A stretch of DNA of 64,000 bases from Sporosarcina luteola (lineage in GTDB: Bacteria > Bacillota > Bacilli > Bacillales_A > Planococcaceae). Below, piece after piece: positions 44,477 through 54,636 of this stretch; position 1 is the first letter of the stretch; every line of letters starts with the position of its first letter. Position numbers and translations under genes: made by a program. The stretch lies in assembly GCA_014204635.1 (NCBI GenBank), contig JACHLS010000001.1, positions 310,001-374,000 on the forward strand, in the 5' to 3' direction. The notes under the pieces were generated by a model. It saw nothing but the letters and a program-made list of their open reading frames with translations. It did no database searches and was not told where the DNA came from.

Positions 44477-45673
44477 ATGGCAAAGACAGTTATTCTCGAT
44501 GGGGCGCGTACACCATTCGCAAAATTGGGAGGTGCCCTGTCAACAAAAACGACAAGTGATTTAGGAGGCATCGCGATCAAGGGGGCATTGGATCGTGCGG
44601 GAATTCAACCGGAAGAAGTCGACGAGGTGATCATCGGCACAGTATTGCAGGCAGGCCAAGGCCAAATTCCATCGAGGCAAGCCGCGACAAAAGCAGGCAT
44701 CCCTTGGAACGTCAAGACAGAGACAATTAACAAAGTATGCGCTTCAGGCATGCGCAGTGTTACACTCGCCGATCAGCTCATCCGGCTCGGTGAGGAAGAA
44801 GTGATTGTTGCGGGCGGCATGGAATCGATGTCGAACGCACCGTATTATGCGCCTGGAGTACGGTTCGGATTGAAGATGGGGGATGCGTCCCTTGTTGACG
44901 GCATGATCTATGACGGTTTATCGTGTTCGTTTTCACCGGAGCGCGTCCATATGGGGACGTACGGAAATAGCACGGCTGAGGAGTTTTCCATAAGTCGCGA
45001 GAAGCAGGACGAATGGTCGCTTCGCAGTCATGAACGTGCTTTGAAGGCAATGGATGAAGGTCTCTTCGCGCAGGAAATCGTGTCGGTTGAAATCACCCAG
45101 CGGAAAGGAGATCCGGTAAAAGTAGAATCGGATGAGGCGCCTCGCCGCGATACATCTCTTGATTCATTGGCAAAATTGCGACCCGCATTCGGCAAAGAGG
45201 GCACGATTACAGCGGGGAATGCTCCGGGTGTCAATGATGGCGCATGCGCGCTCGTTTTAATGAATGAAGAGCGTGCGCTGAAAGAAGGGAAGACCCCGCT
45301 TGCCACTATTATCGGGCATGCAGAAGTGGCTGTTGAACCACAAAACTTCCCGCAGACGCCTGGTTTAGTGATTAACGAGTTATTGAAAAAGACAGGAAAA
45401 ACAATCGAAGACATCGACTTGTTTGAAATCAACGAAGCATTTGCTGCCGTTGCGCTAGCCAGTTCACAAATCGCTGGACTTGATCCGGATAAGGTGAATG
45501 TCAACGGAGGAGCAGTTGCACTCGGCCATCCGATCGGTGCAAGCGGCACGCGGATCATTTTGACACTTGCCTATGAATTGAAACGCCGCGGCGGCGGAAT
45601 TGGTATCGCATCCATCTGTTCTGGTGGCGGGCAAGGCGACGCCATCATGATTGAAGTGGATAAGGGGCAATGA
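44477..45673 (+). CDS. Acetyl-CoA C-acetyltransferase (thiolase)
   Basis: 398 residues. Nucleophile Cys88 in NKVCASGM, NEAFAAVALAS, His in GGAVALGHPIGASG and the second Cys in CSGGGQGDA. It catalyses acetyl-CoA condensation or 3-ketoacyl-CoA cleavage; with hbd and acyl-CoA dehydrogenases next door the degradative, short-chain direction is likely. ATG 44477 follows AGGAGGGG. Under probable CcpA and TetR control. It could be called thlA, mmgA or fadA; sequence alone does not decide. Confidence 0.92.
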   Translation: MAKTVILDGARTPFAKLGGALSTKTTSDLGGIAIKGALDRAGIQPEEVDEVIIGTVLQAGQGQIPSRQAATKAGIPWNVKTETINKVCASGMRSVTLADQLIRLGEEEVIVAGGMESMSNAPYYAPGVRFGLKMGDASLVDGMIYDGLSCSFSPERVHMGTYGNSTAEEFSISREKQDEWSLRSHERALKAMDEGLFAQEIVSVEITQRKGDPVKVESDEAPRRDTSLDSLAKLRPAFGKEGTITAGNAPGVNDGACALVLMNEERALKEGKTPLATIIGHAEVAVEPQNFPQTPGLVINELLKKTGKTIEDIDLFEINEAFAAVALASSQIAGLDPDKVNVNGGAVALGHPIGASGTRIILTLAYELKRRGGGIGIASICSGGGQGDAIMIEVDKGQ

Positions 45674-45694
45674 ATTGTTTACTGAAACTCGTTT

Positions 45695-45716
45695 GAGTCT
45701 TCACTTGTAAAGACTC
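45695..45716 (+). other. Hairpin after the thiolase stop codon
   Basis: GAGTCTT / AAGACTC stem 22 bases after the stop, without a T tract. It may protect the 3-prime end or weaken read-through; it is not a canonical terminator. Confidence 0.35.
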
Positions 45717-45770
45717 CAGCAACGCAAGCGGATCATGCGATAAGCGGATGTATACTCGGTATTGACACGT

Positions 45771-45865
45771 TTATGCGCGTCTGGCCATGATTGCGTTATG
45801 CGCGTGTCGGGGAACTTATGCGCGAAAAAACGGTTTTATGCTCGGTTTTTTCATGTTTATGCGCG
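45771..45865. repeat. Intergenic repeat array 3: TTATGCGCG every 20-25 bp
   Basis: TTATGCGCG at 45771, 45796, 45816, 45836 (variant TTATGCTCG) and 45857: spacings 25, 20, 20 and 21. The first copy begins four bases after a TTGACA hexamer (45762-45767) that could pair with CATGAT (45786-45791). The array sits between the thiolase and hbd genes. The rest of 45674-46013 holds no gene. Confidence 0.8.
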
Positions 45866-46013
45866 CGGGATAGCAGGTTACGCACAGGTCTTCAGCATGC
45901 AACATAGCTGCCAGGACAAAAACAGATAGGAACTCAAAACTTCTCGAATAGCAGCGCAATCAAAATAGATTTGCAATCTAACAGATCAAGTAAGTGGAAC
46001 GGAGGAAATGGAC

Positions 46014-46868
46014 ATGGCAATCAAAAAAGTGATGGTGATCGGTGCAGGACAAATGGGGGGCGGAATCGCTCAAGTTTGTGCGCAAGCCGGTTATGATGTG
46101 AAGTTGAATGATATTAAGGAAGAATCGTTTGTAAAAGGGCTGTCAGTCATTGAAAAGAATCTATCACGTAATGTAGAAAAAGGCCGTATGACAGAAGAGG
46201 ATAAGACGGCAGTTCTGGCTCGTATTACAAAATCGCTTGATTTGCAGGATGCATCGGACGTCGATCTTGTCATCGAAGCGGCTGTTGAAAACATGGACAT
46301 CAAAAAATCCATTTTCAAGCAGCTTGATGAAATAGCGCCCTCCCATGCCATTCTTGCTACCAACACATCGTCGCTGCCAATTACAGAAATTGCGGCTGTG
46401 ACGAACCGTCCTGGAAAATTGATCGGCATGCACTATATGAACCCCGTTCCGGTCATGAAACTGGTGGAAATCATACGTGGGCTGGCGACGGAGGATGCGG
46501 TATATGAAGCGGTGGAAGAGATGACCCGCAAATTGTCCAAGACGCCGGTTGAAGTGAACGACTTCCCGGGATTTGTCGCAAATCGTGTTCTTATGCCGAT
46601 GATCAATGAGGCGATCTTTACATTATATGAAGGTGTCGCATCCAAAGAAGCGATCGATGAAGTGATGAAACTAGGCATGAATCATCCGATGGGCCCACTC
46701 CAATTAGCGGATTTCATCGGGCTCGACACATGCTTGTACATTATGGAAACCTTATACGAAGGATTCGGCGACTCCAAATACCGTCCATGTCCGCTGCTTC
46801 GTAAATATGTGAATGCAGGCTGGCTCGGCAAGAAATCAGGCCGCGGCTTTTACGAATATGCCGGATGA
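46014..46868 (+). CDS. hbd: 3-hydroxybutyryl-CoA dehydrogenase
   Basis: 284 residues, the standard length. Rossmann motif [21 protein letters not shown] at the N-terminus, catalytic His in [15 protein letters not shown], and the C-terminal [16 protein letters not shown] domain. It oxidises 3-hydroxybutyryl-CoA with NAD(P). ATG 46014 is eight bases after GGAGG; an ATG two codons earlier overlaps the signal. It heads the likely operon hbd, two acyl-CoA dehydrogenases, tetR, icmF. The 210-base gap after it holds nothing recognised. Confidence 0.93.
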   Translation: MAIKKVMVIGAGQMGGGIAQVCAQAGYDVKLNDIKEESFVKGLSVIEKNLSRNVEKGRMTEEDKTAVLARITKSLDLQDASDVDLVIEAAVENMDIKKSIFKQLDEIAPSHAILATNTSSLPITEIAAVTNRPGKLIGMHYMNPVPVMKLVEIIRGLATEDAVYEAVEEMTRKLSKTPVEVNDFPGFVANRVLMPMINEAIFTLYEGVASKEAIDEVMKLGMNHPMGPLQLADFIGLDTCLYIMETLYEGFGDSKYRPCPLLRKYVNAGWLGKKSGRGFYEYAG

Positions 46869-47078
46869 TTTTGCGAACGAGTTGATGCACTGTTGATACA
46901 TTTGAAGGCAATGGGTTGCTGATTGGCTGCTTGGTATGAAGCGCGGCCAGGAACGTGTTTGGCGGCTATCGACAACATCCTGAGCAACAAGCGACCCGGG
47001 AAAAAAGAGGCTTGTCATTGGCAGCGCCTGAGGGTGACAACACAGCCCCTCAAGTAAACGGCAAAGGAGATCAATCAA

Positions 47079-48218
47079 ATGGATTTACAATTCACCGAAG
47101 AGCAGCAGATGATGCGGACTATGGTGAGGGATTTCGCGAAGTCGGAAATCGAACCGTTCATTCCCAAAATGGAGGCGGGGGAATTTCCACGGGATATCCT
47201 GAAGAAAATGGGAGAGCTCGGTTTGATGGGCATTACAGTGCCTGAAAAATATGGCGGTTCGGACATGGACTTCGTGTCCTACATTATTGCCATCCATGAG
47301 CTGTCAAAGGTGAGTGCGGTTGTCGGTGTTGTCCTCTCTGTCCATACTTCTGTCGGCACGAATCCGATTCTTTATTTCGGAAATGAACAGCAGAAAGAGA
47401 CGTACATTCCGAAAATGGCAGCCGGTGAATACTTGGGAGCGTTCTGCCTGACTGAACCACAATCCGGCTCTGACGCGGGGTCTTTAAAGACACGGGCTGT
47501 CAGACAGGATGATCACTACATACTGAACGGGTCCAAGGTATTCATAACGAACGGCGGGGAAGCGGATGTGTATATCGTTTTCGCCTCCACCAATCCGCCT
47601 CTTGGAACAAAAGGCATCACAGCGTTTATCGTCGATAAAGATACGCCGGGTCTCGTCATCGGTAAAGATGAGGAGAAGATGGGCTTGCACGGCTCCCGGA
47701 CAGTCCAATTGACTTTCGAAGACATGAAAGTGCCTGCCGAAAACCGGCTTGGTGAAGAAGGCGATGGGTTTAAAATCGCCATGGCCAACCTGGATGTCGG
47801 CCGAATCGGGATTGCTGCCCAGTCGCTTGGCATCGGCGAAGCGGCATTGGAAGCAGCTGCCGCTTATGCGAAAGAGCGGGTGCAGTTTGGCAAACCGATT
47901 GCCGCTAACCAAGGGGTCGGCTTCAAACTCGCCGATATGGCAACAGCATCAGAAGCGGCTCGGCTTCTCGTCTATCGGGCTGCCCAGCTCCGAGCGGAAG
48001 GGAAGTCATGCGGCAAGGAAGCGTCCATGGCCAAATTATTCGCTTCCCAAACGGCAATGGACAATGCCATCGAGGCGGTTCAAATTTTCGGCGGCTACGG
48101 CTACACGGAAGACTACCCGGTAGAACGGTATTTCCGCGATGCCAAAGTGACGCAAATCTATGAAGGCACAAGTGAGATTCAACGCCTTGTTATTACCAAA
48201 AATCTAATCAACTACTAA
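47079..48218 (+). CDS. Acyl-CoA dehydrogenase (short-chain/butyryl-type), copy 1
   Basis: 379 residues. FAD-dependent acyl-CoA dehydrogenase with AFCLTEPQSGSDAGSL (FAD/substrate), IFGGYGYTEDYPVERYFRDAK and the catalytic-Glu segment YEGTSEIQRLVI near the C-terminus. The last motif and length fit butyryl-CoA or other short-chain dehydrogenases. AAGGAGA precedes ATG 47079. It shares its length and most motifs with the next gene, so the two are tandem paralogues. Confidence 0.92.
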   Translation: MDLQFTEEQQMMRTMVRDFAKSEIEPFIPKMEAGEFPRDILKKMGELGLMGITVPEKYGGSDMDFVSYIIAIHELSKVSAVVGVVLSVHTSVGTNPILYFGNEQQKETYIPKMAAGEYLGAFCLTEPQSGSDAGSLKTRAVRQDDHYILNGSKVFITNGGEADVYIVFASTNPPLGTKGITAFIVDKDTPGLVIGKDEEKMGLHGSRTVQLTFEDMKVPAENRLGEEGDGFKIAMANLDVGRIGIAAQSLGIGEAALEAAAAYAKERVQFGKPIAANQGVGFKLADMATASEAARLLVYRAAQLRAEGKSCGKEASMAKLFASQTAMDNAIEAVQIFGGYGYTEDYPVERYFRDAKVTQIYEGTSEIQRLVITKNLINY

Positions 48219-48251
48219 CATAGCTGGCAACTCATATAGGAGGAGAAGGAT

Positions 48252-49391
48252 ATGGACTTTAAATTATCGGAAGAACATGAAATGATCCGCAAAATGGTTC
48301 GGGATTTTGCGCTGAAAGATGTTGCGCCGACAGCGGCGGAGCGTGATGAAGAAGAACGTTTCGACATGGAAATCTTCAATAAAATGGCGGAGCTCGGCTT
48401 GACGGGCATCCCTTGGCCAGAAGAGTACGGCGGCATCGGCAGCGATTATCTCGCGTATGTTATCGCGGTTGAGGAGCTTTCCCGCGTCTGCGCTTCCACG
48501 GGCGTGACACTTTCCGCCCATACATCACTAGCAGGATGGCCGGTATACAAATTTGGTACGGAGGAGCAAAAACAGAAATACCTTCGTCCGATGGCAGAAG
48601 GAACGAAAATTGGCGCCTACGGATTGACGGAGCCAGGCTCAGGTTCAGATGCTGGCGGCATGCACACAACCGCGAAACTGGACGGGGATCATTATGTATT
48701 GAATGGCTCGAAGATTTTCATCACAAACGGCGGCATTGCGGATATTTATATTGTCTTTGCCGTGACTGATCCGGAATCAAAGCATAAGGGAACGAGCGCT
48801 TTCATCGTAGAAAAGGACTTCGCTGGTTTCTCAGTCGGCAAGAAAGAGAAGAAACTTGGAATCCGTTCCTCGCCTACAACTGAGATCATGTTTGATAATT
48901 GCCGGGTGCCGAAGGAGAATTTGCTGGGCGAAGAAGGAGAAGGTTTCATTATCGCCATGAAAACACTCGACGGCGGACGGAACGGTATTGCGGCCCAAGC
49001 GGTCGGCATCGCGCAGGGCGCACTCGACGCAGCGGTCGATTATGCGAAAGAGCGTGTTCAATTCGGCAAACCAATTGCAGCGAATCAAGGAGTGGGCTTC
49101 AAGCTCGCTGATATGGCGACGGCGACGGAAGCGTCCCGCTTGCTTACGTACCAGGCTGCATGGCTGGAATCGAACAATCTTCCATACGGAAAGGCATCCG
49201 CGATGGCTAAATTGATGGCAGGCGATACAGCTATGAAAGTGACGACCGAAGCAGTTCAAGTATTCGGTGGCTACGGATATACGAAGGACTATCCGGTTGA
49301 ACGCTACATGCGCGATGCGAAAATCACGCAGATTTATGAAGGAACACAGGAAATCCAGCGGCTTGTCATCTCCCGCATGTTGACGAAGTAA
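48252..49391 (+). CDS. acdA: Acyl-CoA dehydrogenase AcdA-like, copy 2
   Basis: 379 residues with the same motifs ([49 protein letters not shown] with the catalytic Glu). In B. subtilis acdA occupies this place next to fadF and rpoE. GGAGGAGAAGG precedes ATG 48252. The two copies probably differ in chain length or branched-chain preference, e.g. isobutyryl-CoA, which would connect with IcmF (inference). Confidence 0.92.
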   Translation: MDFKLSEEHEMIRKMVRDFALKDVAPTAAERDEEERFDMEIFNKMAELGLTGIPWPEEYGGIGSDYLAYVIAVEELSRVCASTGVTLSAHTSLAGWPVYKFGTEEQKQKYLRPMAEGTKIGAYGLTEPGSGSDAGGMHTTAKLDGDHYVLNGSKIFITNGGIADIYIVFAVTDPESKHKGTSAFIVEKDFAGFSVGKKEKKLGIRSSPTTEIMFDNCRVPKENLLGEEGEGFIIAMKTLDGGRNGIAAQAVGIAQGALDAAVDYAKERVQFGKPIAANQGVGFKLADMATATEASRLLTYQAAWLESNNLPYGKASAMAKLMAGDTAMKVTTEAVQVFGGYGYTKDYPVERYMRDAKITQIYEGTQEIQRLVISRMLTK

Positions 49392-49404
49392 CGGGAGGTG
49401 CAGG

Positions 49405-50031
49405 ATGCAAGTGAAACGTGAAGTAAAATCATCCGTTAAAGATGAAGGATTGATTGAAAAAAGACGCAAGCAGATCATAGACGGCGCGGTGAAGCTTTTC
49501 AAAGAAAAGGGATTCCACCGCGCAACGACCCGCGAAATCGCGAAAGCGGCCGGGTTTAGTATTGGGACCTTGTATGAATATATCCGGACAAAGGAAGATG
49601 TTCTCTATCTCGTTTGCGACAACATCTATCATGAAGTACAATCCAGACTTTCCTCCGTCTTGCAGCAGGAAGGGACATTGGACGGTCTCCGCGCAGCGAT
49701 TGGTGAGTATTTCAGCCTGATTGACGATATGTCAGATGAATTTGTCGTCATGTATCAGGAGTCGAAATCACTGCCGAAGGACGCGCTGCAATATGTTTTT
49801 AAAAAAGAGCTGGAGATGGTCGGCCTGTTTGAGAATTTATTGGCGGCGTGTATTCATTCAGGTGAATTGCGGTTAACCGAAAAAGAAATCAACCTCTCCG
49901 CACACCATATTGTAGTGCAAGGGCAAATGTGGGCGTTCCGGAGATGGGCAATAGGCAGCCGCTACTCGATTCAAGAATTTATTGAAATGCAGACCGAACA
50001 GCTGTTTAACGGGATCATATCACGCTCGTGA
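49405..50031 (+). CDS. TetR/AcrR family regulator of acyl-CoA degradation
   Basis: 208 residues. The N-terminal helix-turn-helix (RRKQIIDGAVKLFKEKGFHRATTREIAKAAGFSIGTLYEYI, about 19-60) is followed by a helical ligand domain. Placement inside the acyl-CoA operon makes acyl-CoA the likely ligand, like FadR. Candidate operators lie before fadF and the thiolase gene. GGGAGG precedes ATG 49405, 13 bases after acdA. Whether it is the orthologue of B. subtilis FadR is not certain. Confidence 0.88.
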   Translation: MQVKREVKSSVKDEGLIEKRRKQIIDGAVKLFKEKGFHRATTREIAKAAGFSIGTLYEYIRTKEDVLYLVCDNIYHEVQSRLSSVLQQEGTLDGLRAAIGEYFSLIDDMSDEFVVMYQESKSLPKDALQYVFKKELEMVGLFENLLAACIHSGELRLTEKEINLSAHHIVVQGQMWAFRRWAIGSRYSIQEFIEMQTEQLFNGIISRS

Positions 50032-50057
50032 AATGAAGCAGAAGGGGTGGTTCACAA

Positions 50058-53000
50058 ATGGCAACAGTAGATATTTACAAACCGAAGCATCATGTCCGCT
50101 TCGTGACAGCATCCAGCCTATTCGACGGACACGACGCCTCGATTAACATCATGCGCCGCATTTTGCAGTCAACAGGGGCGGAAGTCATTCACCTCGGCCA
50201 TAACCGTTCGGTCGAGGAAGTCGTCAACGCGGCAATCCAGGAGGACGTCCAAGGCATCGCTATTTCCTCCTATCAGGGTGGTCATGTGGAGTACTTCAAG
50301 TACATGCATGATCTCCTGCAGGAAAAGGGGGCGCCGCATATTCGAATTTATGGCGGGGGCGGAGGCGTTATTTTGCCAAAGGAAATCAAAGACTTGCATG
50401 ATTACGGCATCGCCTGGATCTTCTCACCGGAAGACGGCCGTAAAATGGGCCTCCAAGGGATGATCAACCGGATGATGGAAGAATGTGATTTTCTAACGGA
50501 AAAGGCGGACGAACTGGCGAATCTCGAACGAGTCAGCACAGAGGCGCCCGAAGTGCTCGCCAATTTGATCACTTATGCGGAAGAGACCTATGATGAAAAA
50601 AGTGATGACGCCAAAGCTTTTATCGAGAAAGCGAGAAGCATGTCGAAGCAGACGCCTGTGCTGGGGATAACAGGGACAGGGGGAGCCGGTAAAAGTTCAT
50701 TGACCGACGAGCTGATCCGTCGATTCCTGCGAGAACTGCCGGATAAAAAAGTCGCTATTCTATCGGTCGATCCAACCAAGCAGAAGACGGGAGGCGCGCT
50801 CCTAGGCGACCGCATCCGTATGAACGCCATCTTCAATAAGCGGGTTTTTATGCGCAGCTTGGCAACGCGTGGTTCCCGGACAGAACTGTCGGGAGCCATC
50901 AAGGATGTACTCGATGTCGTTAAAACGGCCGGCTTTGATTTGATCATCGTCGAGACGAGCGGGATCGGTCAAGGGGATGCGGAAATCACCGAAATCTCCG
51001 ATGTGTCGATGTATGTCATGACAAGCGAATTCGGAGCACCGACGCAACTGGAGAAAATCGACATGATCGACTATGCAGATTTGATTGTCATCAATAAATT
51101 CGAACGGAAAGGATCCGAAGATGCGTTGAGCCAGGTGCAAAAACAGTATCAACGGAGCCATATGCTGTTCGATCAGAACTTGGATATAATGCCGGTGTAT
51201 GGCACGATCGCTAGTCAATTCAATGATAAAGGAACAAATTCGCTGTTTGCAGCGCTTGTAGCGAAGCTGAATGAAAAATGCTCGCTCGACTGGGAGACGT
51301 CTTATACGGAATTCGTCAAGACGCAAAAGCAGAATGTCATCATCCCGAACGACCGGACGCATTACTTGCGCGAAATTTCGGGGACAGTCCGGGACTACCA
51401 TAAAAAATCAGCCCAACAAGTGGAGCTTGCCCGGCGGTTCTTCCAATTGGAAGGGGCGCTGCAGGCGGTTAGGGAATCCGCTCCCGATGACGCTCTCATT
51501 GCATCTCTGGAGTCGCTGGCCGATGGCGTACGGGAGGAGCTGACGGGAGAATCAAAACGGATTCTTCAAAATTGGGAGGCTTTACAGCAGGCGTACGCAG
51601 GAGATGAATTTGTCACGAAAATCCGTGATAGAGAAATCCGGACGATTCTGCGAACAACGAGCTTATCCGGACTGAAGATCCCGAAAATCGCTCTGCCGAA
51701 ATTTGAAGACTATGGGGAAATCCTTCGCTGGGTGTACAAGGAAAATGTACCGGGTTCCTTTCCATATACAGCTGGAGTTTTCCCGTTCAAGCGTGAAGGG
51801 GAAGATCCGAAACGCCAATTCGCAGGAGAAGGGACGCCGGAACGGACAAACCGCCGCTTCCATTACTTGTCGAAAGACGACGACGCAAAGCGCTTATCGA
51901 CAGCCTTCGACTCTGTAACGTTGTACGGGGAAGATCCTGACGAACGGCCGGATATTTACGGAAAAGTCGGCGAGTCGGGCGTCAGCATTTGTACATTGGA
52001 AGACATGAAGAAACTGTACGCCGGTTTCGACCTTTGTGCCCCATCGACATCCGTCTCCATGACCATCAACGGACCAGCTCCGATCATATTGGCCATGTTC
52101 ATGAATACGGCGATCGACCAGCAGGTGAGGGAGAAGGAAGAGGAGCTCGGCCGGACATTGACGATAGAAGAGTTCTCAGATGTCCGGGAGAAAACGCTCC
52201 AAGTTGTTCGCGGCACGGTACAGGCGGATATTCTGAAAGAGGACCAGGGGCAGAATACGTGTATCTTCTCTACAGAATTCGCTCTCCGGATGATGGGGGA
52301 TATCCAGCAGTATTTCATTGATCATAAGGTACGGAATTACTATTCTGTCTCCATTTCGGGCTATCATATTGCGGAAGCCGGGGCGAATCCCATTTCGCAG
52401 CTGGCGTTCACGCTGGCAAACGGATTTACGTACGTCGAATATTATTTGAGCCGCGGAATGAACATCGACGATTTTGCGCCGAACTTATCATTCTTCTTCT
52501 CCAACGGCCTTGATCCGGAATATACGGTCATCGGCCGGGTGGCACGCCGCATCTGGGCGGTTGCTATGCGGGAGAAGTATGGTGCCAATGAGCGCAGCCA
52601 AAAACTGAAATATCATGTTCAGACATCGGGTCGCAGCCTGCATGCGCAGGAAATTGACTTTAACGACATCCGGACGACGCTGCAAGCCCTCATGGCACTG
52701 CAAGACAATTGCAACTCACTCCATACGAATGCCTACGATGAAGCGATCACTACGCCAACTGAGGAATCGGTGCGCCGGGCGATGGCAATCCAAATGATCA
52801 TTACGAAGGAACATGGCCTGTCCAAAAATGAAAACCCGCTGCAAGGAGCTTTCATTATTGAAGAGCTGACAGATCTGGTGGAAGAGGCGGTTCTTCAGGA
52901 ATTCGACCGGTTGAACGACCGGGGCGGCGTGCTCGGTTCCATGGAGACGCAATACCAGCGAGGCAAAATCCAAGAGGAATCGATGTACTATGAAATGAAA

Positions 53001-53315
53001 AAGCATTCGGGCGAACTGCCGATCATCGGGGTCAATACGTATCTTAACCCGAATCCTCCGTCGGAAGAAGACATCGACAACATGGAAATTGCGCGGGCTA
53101 CCAAAGAAGAAAAAGAAACCCAAATCGCCAACTTACGGTCTTTCCAAAGGCAGCATGAAGAGAAATCCGAGCTGGCGCTCCGCAAACTTCAAGAAGTCGC
53201 CACAACCGGCGGCAATATTTTTGCAGAGCTGATGGAAACCGTCAAAGTGGCAAGTCTTGGCCAAATCACAAACGCTTTGTATGAAGTAGGCGGCCAGTAC
53301 AGAAGAAATATGTAA
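50058..53315 (+). CDS. icmF: Fused isobutyryl-CoA mutase IcmF (B12-dependent)
   Basis: 1085 residues in three parts: B12-binding domain (about 1-145, with DGHDAS at 23-28 for the base-off His ligand), a MeaB-like G-protein chaperone (about 195-420, P-loop GTGGAGKS at 206-213), and the mutase domain (about 560-1085; [20 protein letters not shown]). It interconverts isobutyryl-CoA and n-butyryl-CoA using adenosylcobalamin, with the chaperone guarding the cofactor. In the operon it would feed valine or branched fatty acid derived isobutyryl-CoA into the butyryl-CoA pathway. It is the consumer of the cofactor made by the operon at 30.6-40.9 kb. AGAAGGGGTGG precedes ATG 50058. Confidence 0.95.
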   Translation: MATVDIYKPKHHVRFVTASSLFDGHDASINIMRRILQSTGAEVIHLGHNRSVEEVVNAAIQEDVQGIAISSYQGGHVEYFKYMHDLLQEKGAPHIRIYGGGGGVILPKEIKDLHDYGIAWIFSPEDGRKMGLQGMINRMMEECDFLTEKADELANLERVSTEAPEVLANLITYAEETYDEKSDDAKAFIEKARSMSKQTPVLGITGTGGAGKSSLTDELIRRFLRELPDKKVAILSVDPTKQKTGGALLGDRIRMNAIFNKRVFMRSLATRGSRTELSGAIKDVLDVVKTAGFDLIIVETSGIGQGDAEITEISDVSMYVMTSEFGAPTQLEKIDMIDYADLIVINKFERKGSEDALSQVQKQYQRSHMLFDQNLDIMPVYGTIASQFNDKGTNSLFAALVAKLNEKCSLDWETSYTEFVKTQKQNVIIPNDRTHYLREISGTVRDYHKKSAQQVELARRFFQLEGALQAVRESAPDDALIASLESLADGVREELTGESKRILQNWEALQQAYAGDEFVTKIRDREIRTILRTTSLSGLKIPKIALPKFEDYGEILRWVYKENVPGSFPYTAGVFPFKREGEDPKRQFAGEGTPERTNRRFHYLSKDDDAKRLSTAFDSVTLYGEDPDERPDIYGKVGESGVSICTLEDMKKLYAGFDLCAPSTSVSMTINGPAPIILAMFMNTAIDQQVREKEEELGRTLTIEEFSDVREKTLQVVRGTVQADILKEDQGQNTCIFSTEFALRMMGDIQQYFIDHKVRNYYSVSISGYHIAEAGANPISQLAFTLANGFTYVEYYLSRGMNIDDFAPNLSFFFSNGLDPEYTVIGRVARRIWAVAMREKYGANERSQKLKYHVQTSGRSLHAQEIDFNDIRTTLQALMALQDNCNSLHTNAYDEAITTPTEESVRRAMAIQMIITKEHGLSKNENPLQGAFIIEELTDLVEEAVLQEFDRLNDRGGVLGSMETQYQRGKIQEESMYYEMKKHSGELPIIGVNTYLNPNPPSEEDIDNMEIARATKEEKETQIANLRSFQRQHEEKSELALRKLQEVATTGGNIFAELMETVKVASLGQITNALYEVGGQYRRNM

Positions 53316-53339
53316 GAATGACGGCTTGAAAAGCGAATG

Positions 53340-53371
53340 AAGGACGATCCACCTGCGGATCGTCCTTTCTG
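53340..53371 (+). terminator. Terminator of the hbd-icmF operon
   Basis: AAGGACGATCC / GGATCGTCCTT stem with six-base loop and T-rich end. Confidence 0.85.
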
Positions 53372-53645
53372 CCATGCCGAGTGACTAACCGCTGAATAAA
53401 TAGGGTACAGATAACATATGTAAATAGTTGGAGCGTGTTCACCTTATTGGATGCAGCCAATTTGGCAAACCTGCCGATGAAACGAAGGTTGAGGACCTTT
53501 AGCCATAAGAATGGATCGATACAATCCAAACAAAAGGCCGGTGATTCGTTACGCCTAAAACATTTTCAATTTGTTGGTTTCCTAGTGGATTTTGGATGTT
53601 CAACATCCGTATAATAAGAGTGCAAACGAAAGGGGCCTGACCGGC
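53372..53645. other. Gap between icmF terminator and the small membrane gene
   Basis: No gene recognised. A TATAAT hexamer at 53610-53615 could be the -10 of the following small gene, but no -35 is found at the right distance. Confidence 0.4.
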
Positions 53646-53810
53646 ATGAAACTGTACCATCACGCATTAATCATTATGATCCTTATTGTCCTGATTTATT
53701 TCATGTACGGTGCCGGTCTGGGCGCGATCCCATTCCTGCTCGCGGCCTCATATCTTACATGCCTTAGCATCAAAGAGTTTAGACAGTTCAAGAAGAGTAA
53801 AAGATGGTAG
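53646..53810 (+). CDS. Small hydrophobic protein, unknown function
   Basis: 54 residues: two hydrophobic stretches (about 7-19 and 22-37) and a basic C-terminus (KEFRQFKKSKRW). AAAGGGG lies 11 bases before ATG 53646. It is predicted to be a two-segment membrane protein. Not recognised; it sits between icmF and rpoE. Confidence 0.6.
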   Translation: MKLYHHALIIMILIVLIYFMYGAGLGAIPFLLAASYLTCLSIKEFRQFKKSKRW

Positions 53811-53876
53811 CATAATAGGGACAGCTTTGTATATAATGATAAGTATGCTTATGTTCAGGGAAAGGACGTGCGTCTA

Positions 53877-54461
53877 TTGAATCTCAAAGAATTGACAAAA
53901 GAAGAACTAGCTGAAGAATCGTTGATTGACATTGCGTTTGCCATTTTAACAGAACGTCGTGAACCATTGACACTTCAGCAGTTAATGGATGAAATTCGTG
54001 AATTGACGGGTATAACCGAAGCTCAAATGAAAGACAAGCTCCTGCAGTTTTATACGGACATGAATATCGATGGCAGATTCCTTGCCATCCATGATAACCG
54101 ATGGGGTCTCCGCGAATGGTATCCGGTTGATCAAATCGAAGAGGAAACTGCGCCAGTCGTTAAAGTACGTAAAAAGAAAAAGAAGAAAACGTACGACGAT
54201 GAGGACGAGGAAGAAGACCTCGTGGAAGAAGAAGAAGATGAATTGTTTGATGAGGAATATGATGAACTTGACGATGAAGAAGATGATGACGACTTGGATG
54301 AGGAAGAAGACGAGGAAGACATTATCGAGATTGAAGAAGATCTGATTGATACGGATGACGAGTTGGAAATCATTCCAGACGAGGAACTCGATATCGACGA
54401 AGAAGAACTTGATGAGGAAGACGAAGAAGAGGAAGAATTAGACGAGGACGAGGATCTCTAA
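53877..54461 (+). CDS. rpoE: RNA polymerase delta subunit RpoE
   Basis: 194 residues. The N-terminal HARE-HTH domain (1-90: FAILTERREPLTLQQLMDEI, LQFYTDMNIDGRFLAIHDNRWGLREWYP) is followed by a short basic stretch (KVRKKKKKK) and a very acidic, unstructured tail of Asp/Glu repeats. Delta binds RNA polymerase, raises specificity and recycling. The TTG at 53877 is chosen (AGGA ten bases upstream); a GTG at 53868 lies two bases after the signal. A TATAAT box is at 53832-53837. Confidence 0.93.
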   Translation: MNLKELTKEELAEESLIDIAFAILTERREPLTLQQLMDEIRELTGITEAQMKDKLLQFYTDMNIDGRFLAIHDNRWGLREWYPVDQIEEETAPVVKVRKKKKKKTYDDEDEEEDLVEEEEDELFDEEYDELDDEEDDDDLDEEEDEEDIIEIEEDLIDTDDELEIIPDEELDIDEEELDEEDEEEEELDEDEDL

Positions 54462-54471
54462 TAATTTATAC

Positions 54472-54507
54472 TTGACTTCGAGCTCCTTAAGAATTAAGAT
54501 TTAATTG
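54472..54507 (+). promoter_or_regulatory. pyrG promoter with GGGC start
   Basis: TTGACT (54472-54477), 17-base spacer, TAAGAT (54495-54500), then six bases to a GGGCTCC start at 54507. The GGGC start is the one used in B. subtilis pyrG for CTP-sensed reiterative transcription. Confidence 0.8.
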
Positions 54508-54583
54508 GGCTCCTTGAAAAAGGACACATGAATTCATGTATATGCGCTCCTCTTGTAGATAGACTACAACGAGGAGCTTTTTT
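54507..54583 (+). promoter_or_regulatory. pyrG leader attenuator
   Basis: Leader RNA starting GGGCUCC and ending in a terminator hairpin (GCTCCTC 54546-54552 with GAGGAGC 54571-54577, inner TGTAG/CTACA) and T6. In B. subtilis, low CTP makes polymerase add extra G residues at the start; the poly-G pairs with the C/U-rich 5-prime arm and prevents termination. All parts are present here. Confidence 0.75.
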
Positions 54584-54636
54584 GTTGTTTCACATGCATC
54601 CAGTCACACCCCGAAAATAGAATGGAGGAGTTATTC

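Noticed and set aside
54131-54373. Poly-serine ORF on the minus strand
   Set aside because: Reverse shadow of the acidic GAN-codon tail of rpoE.
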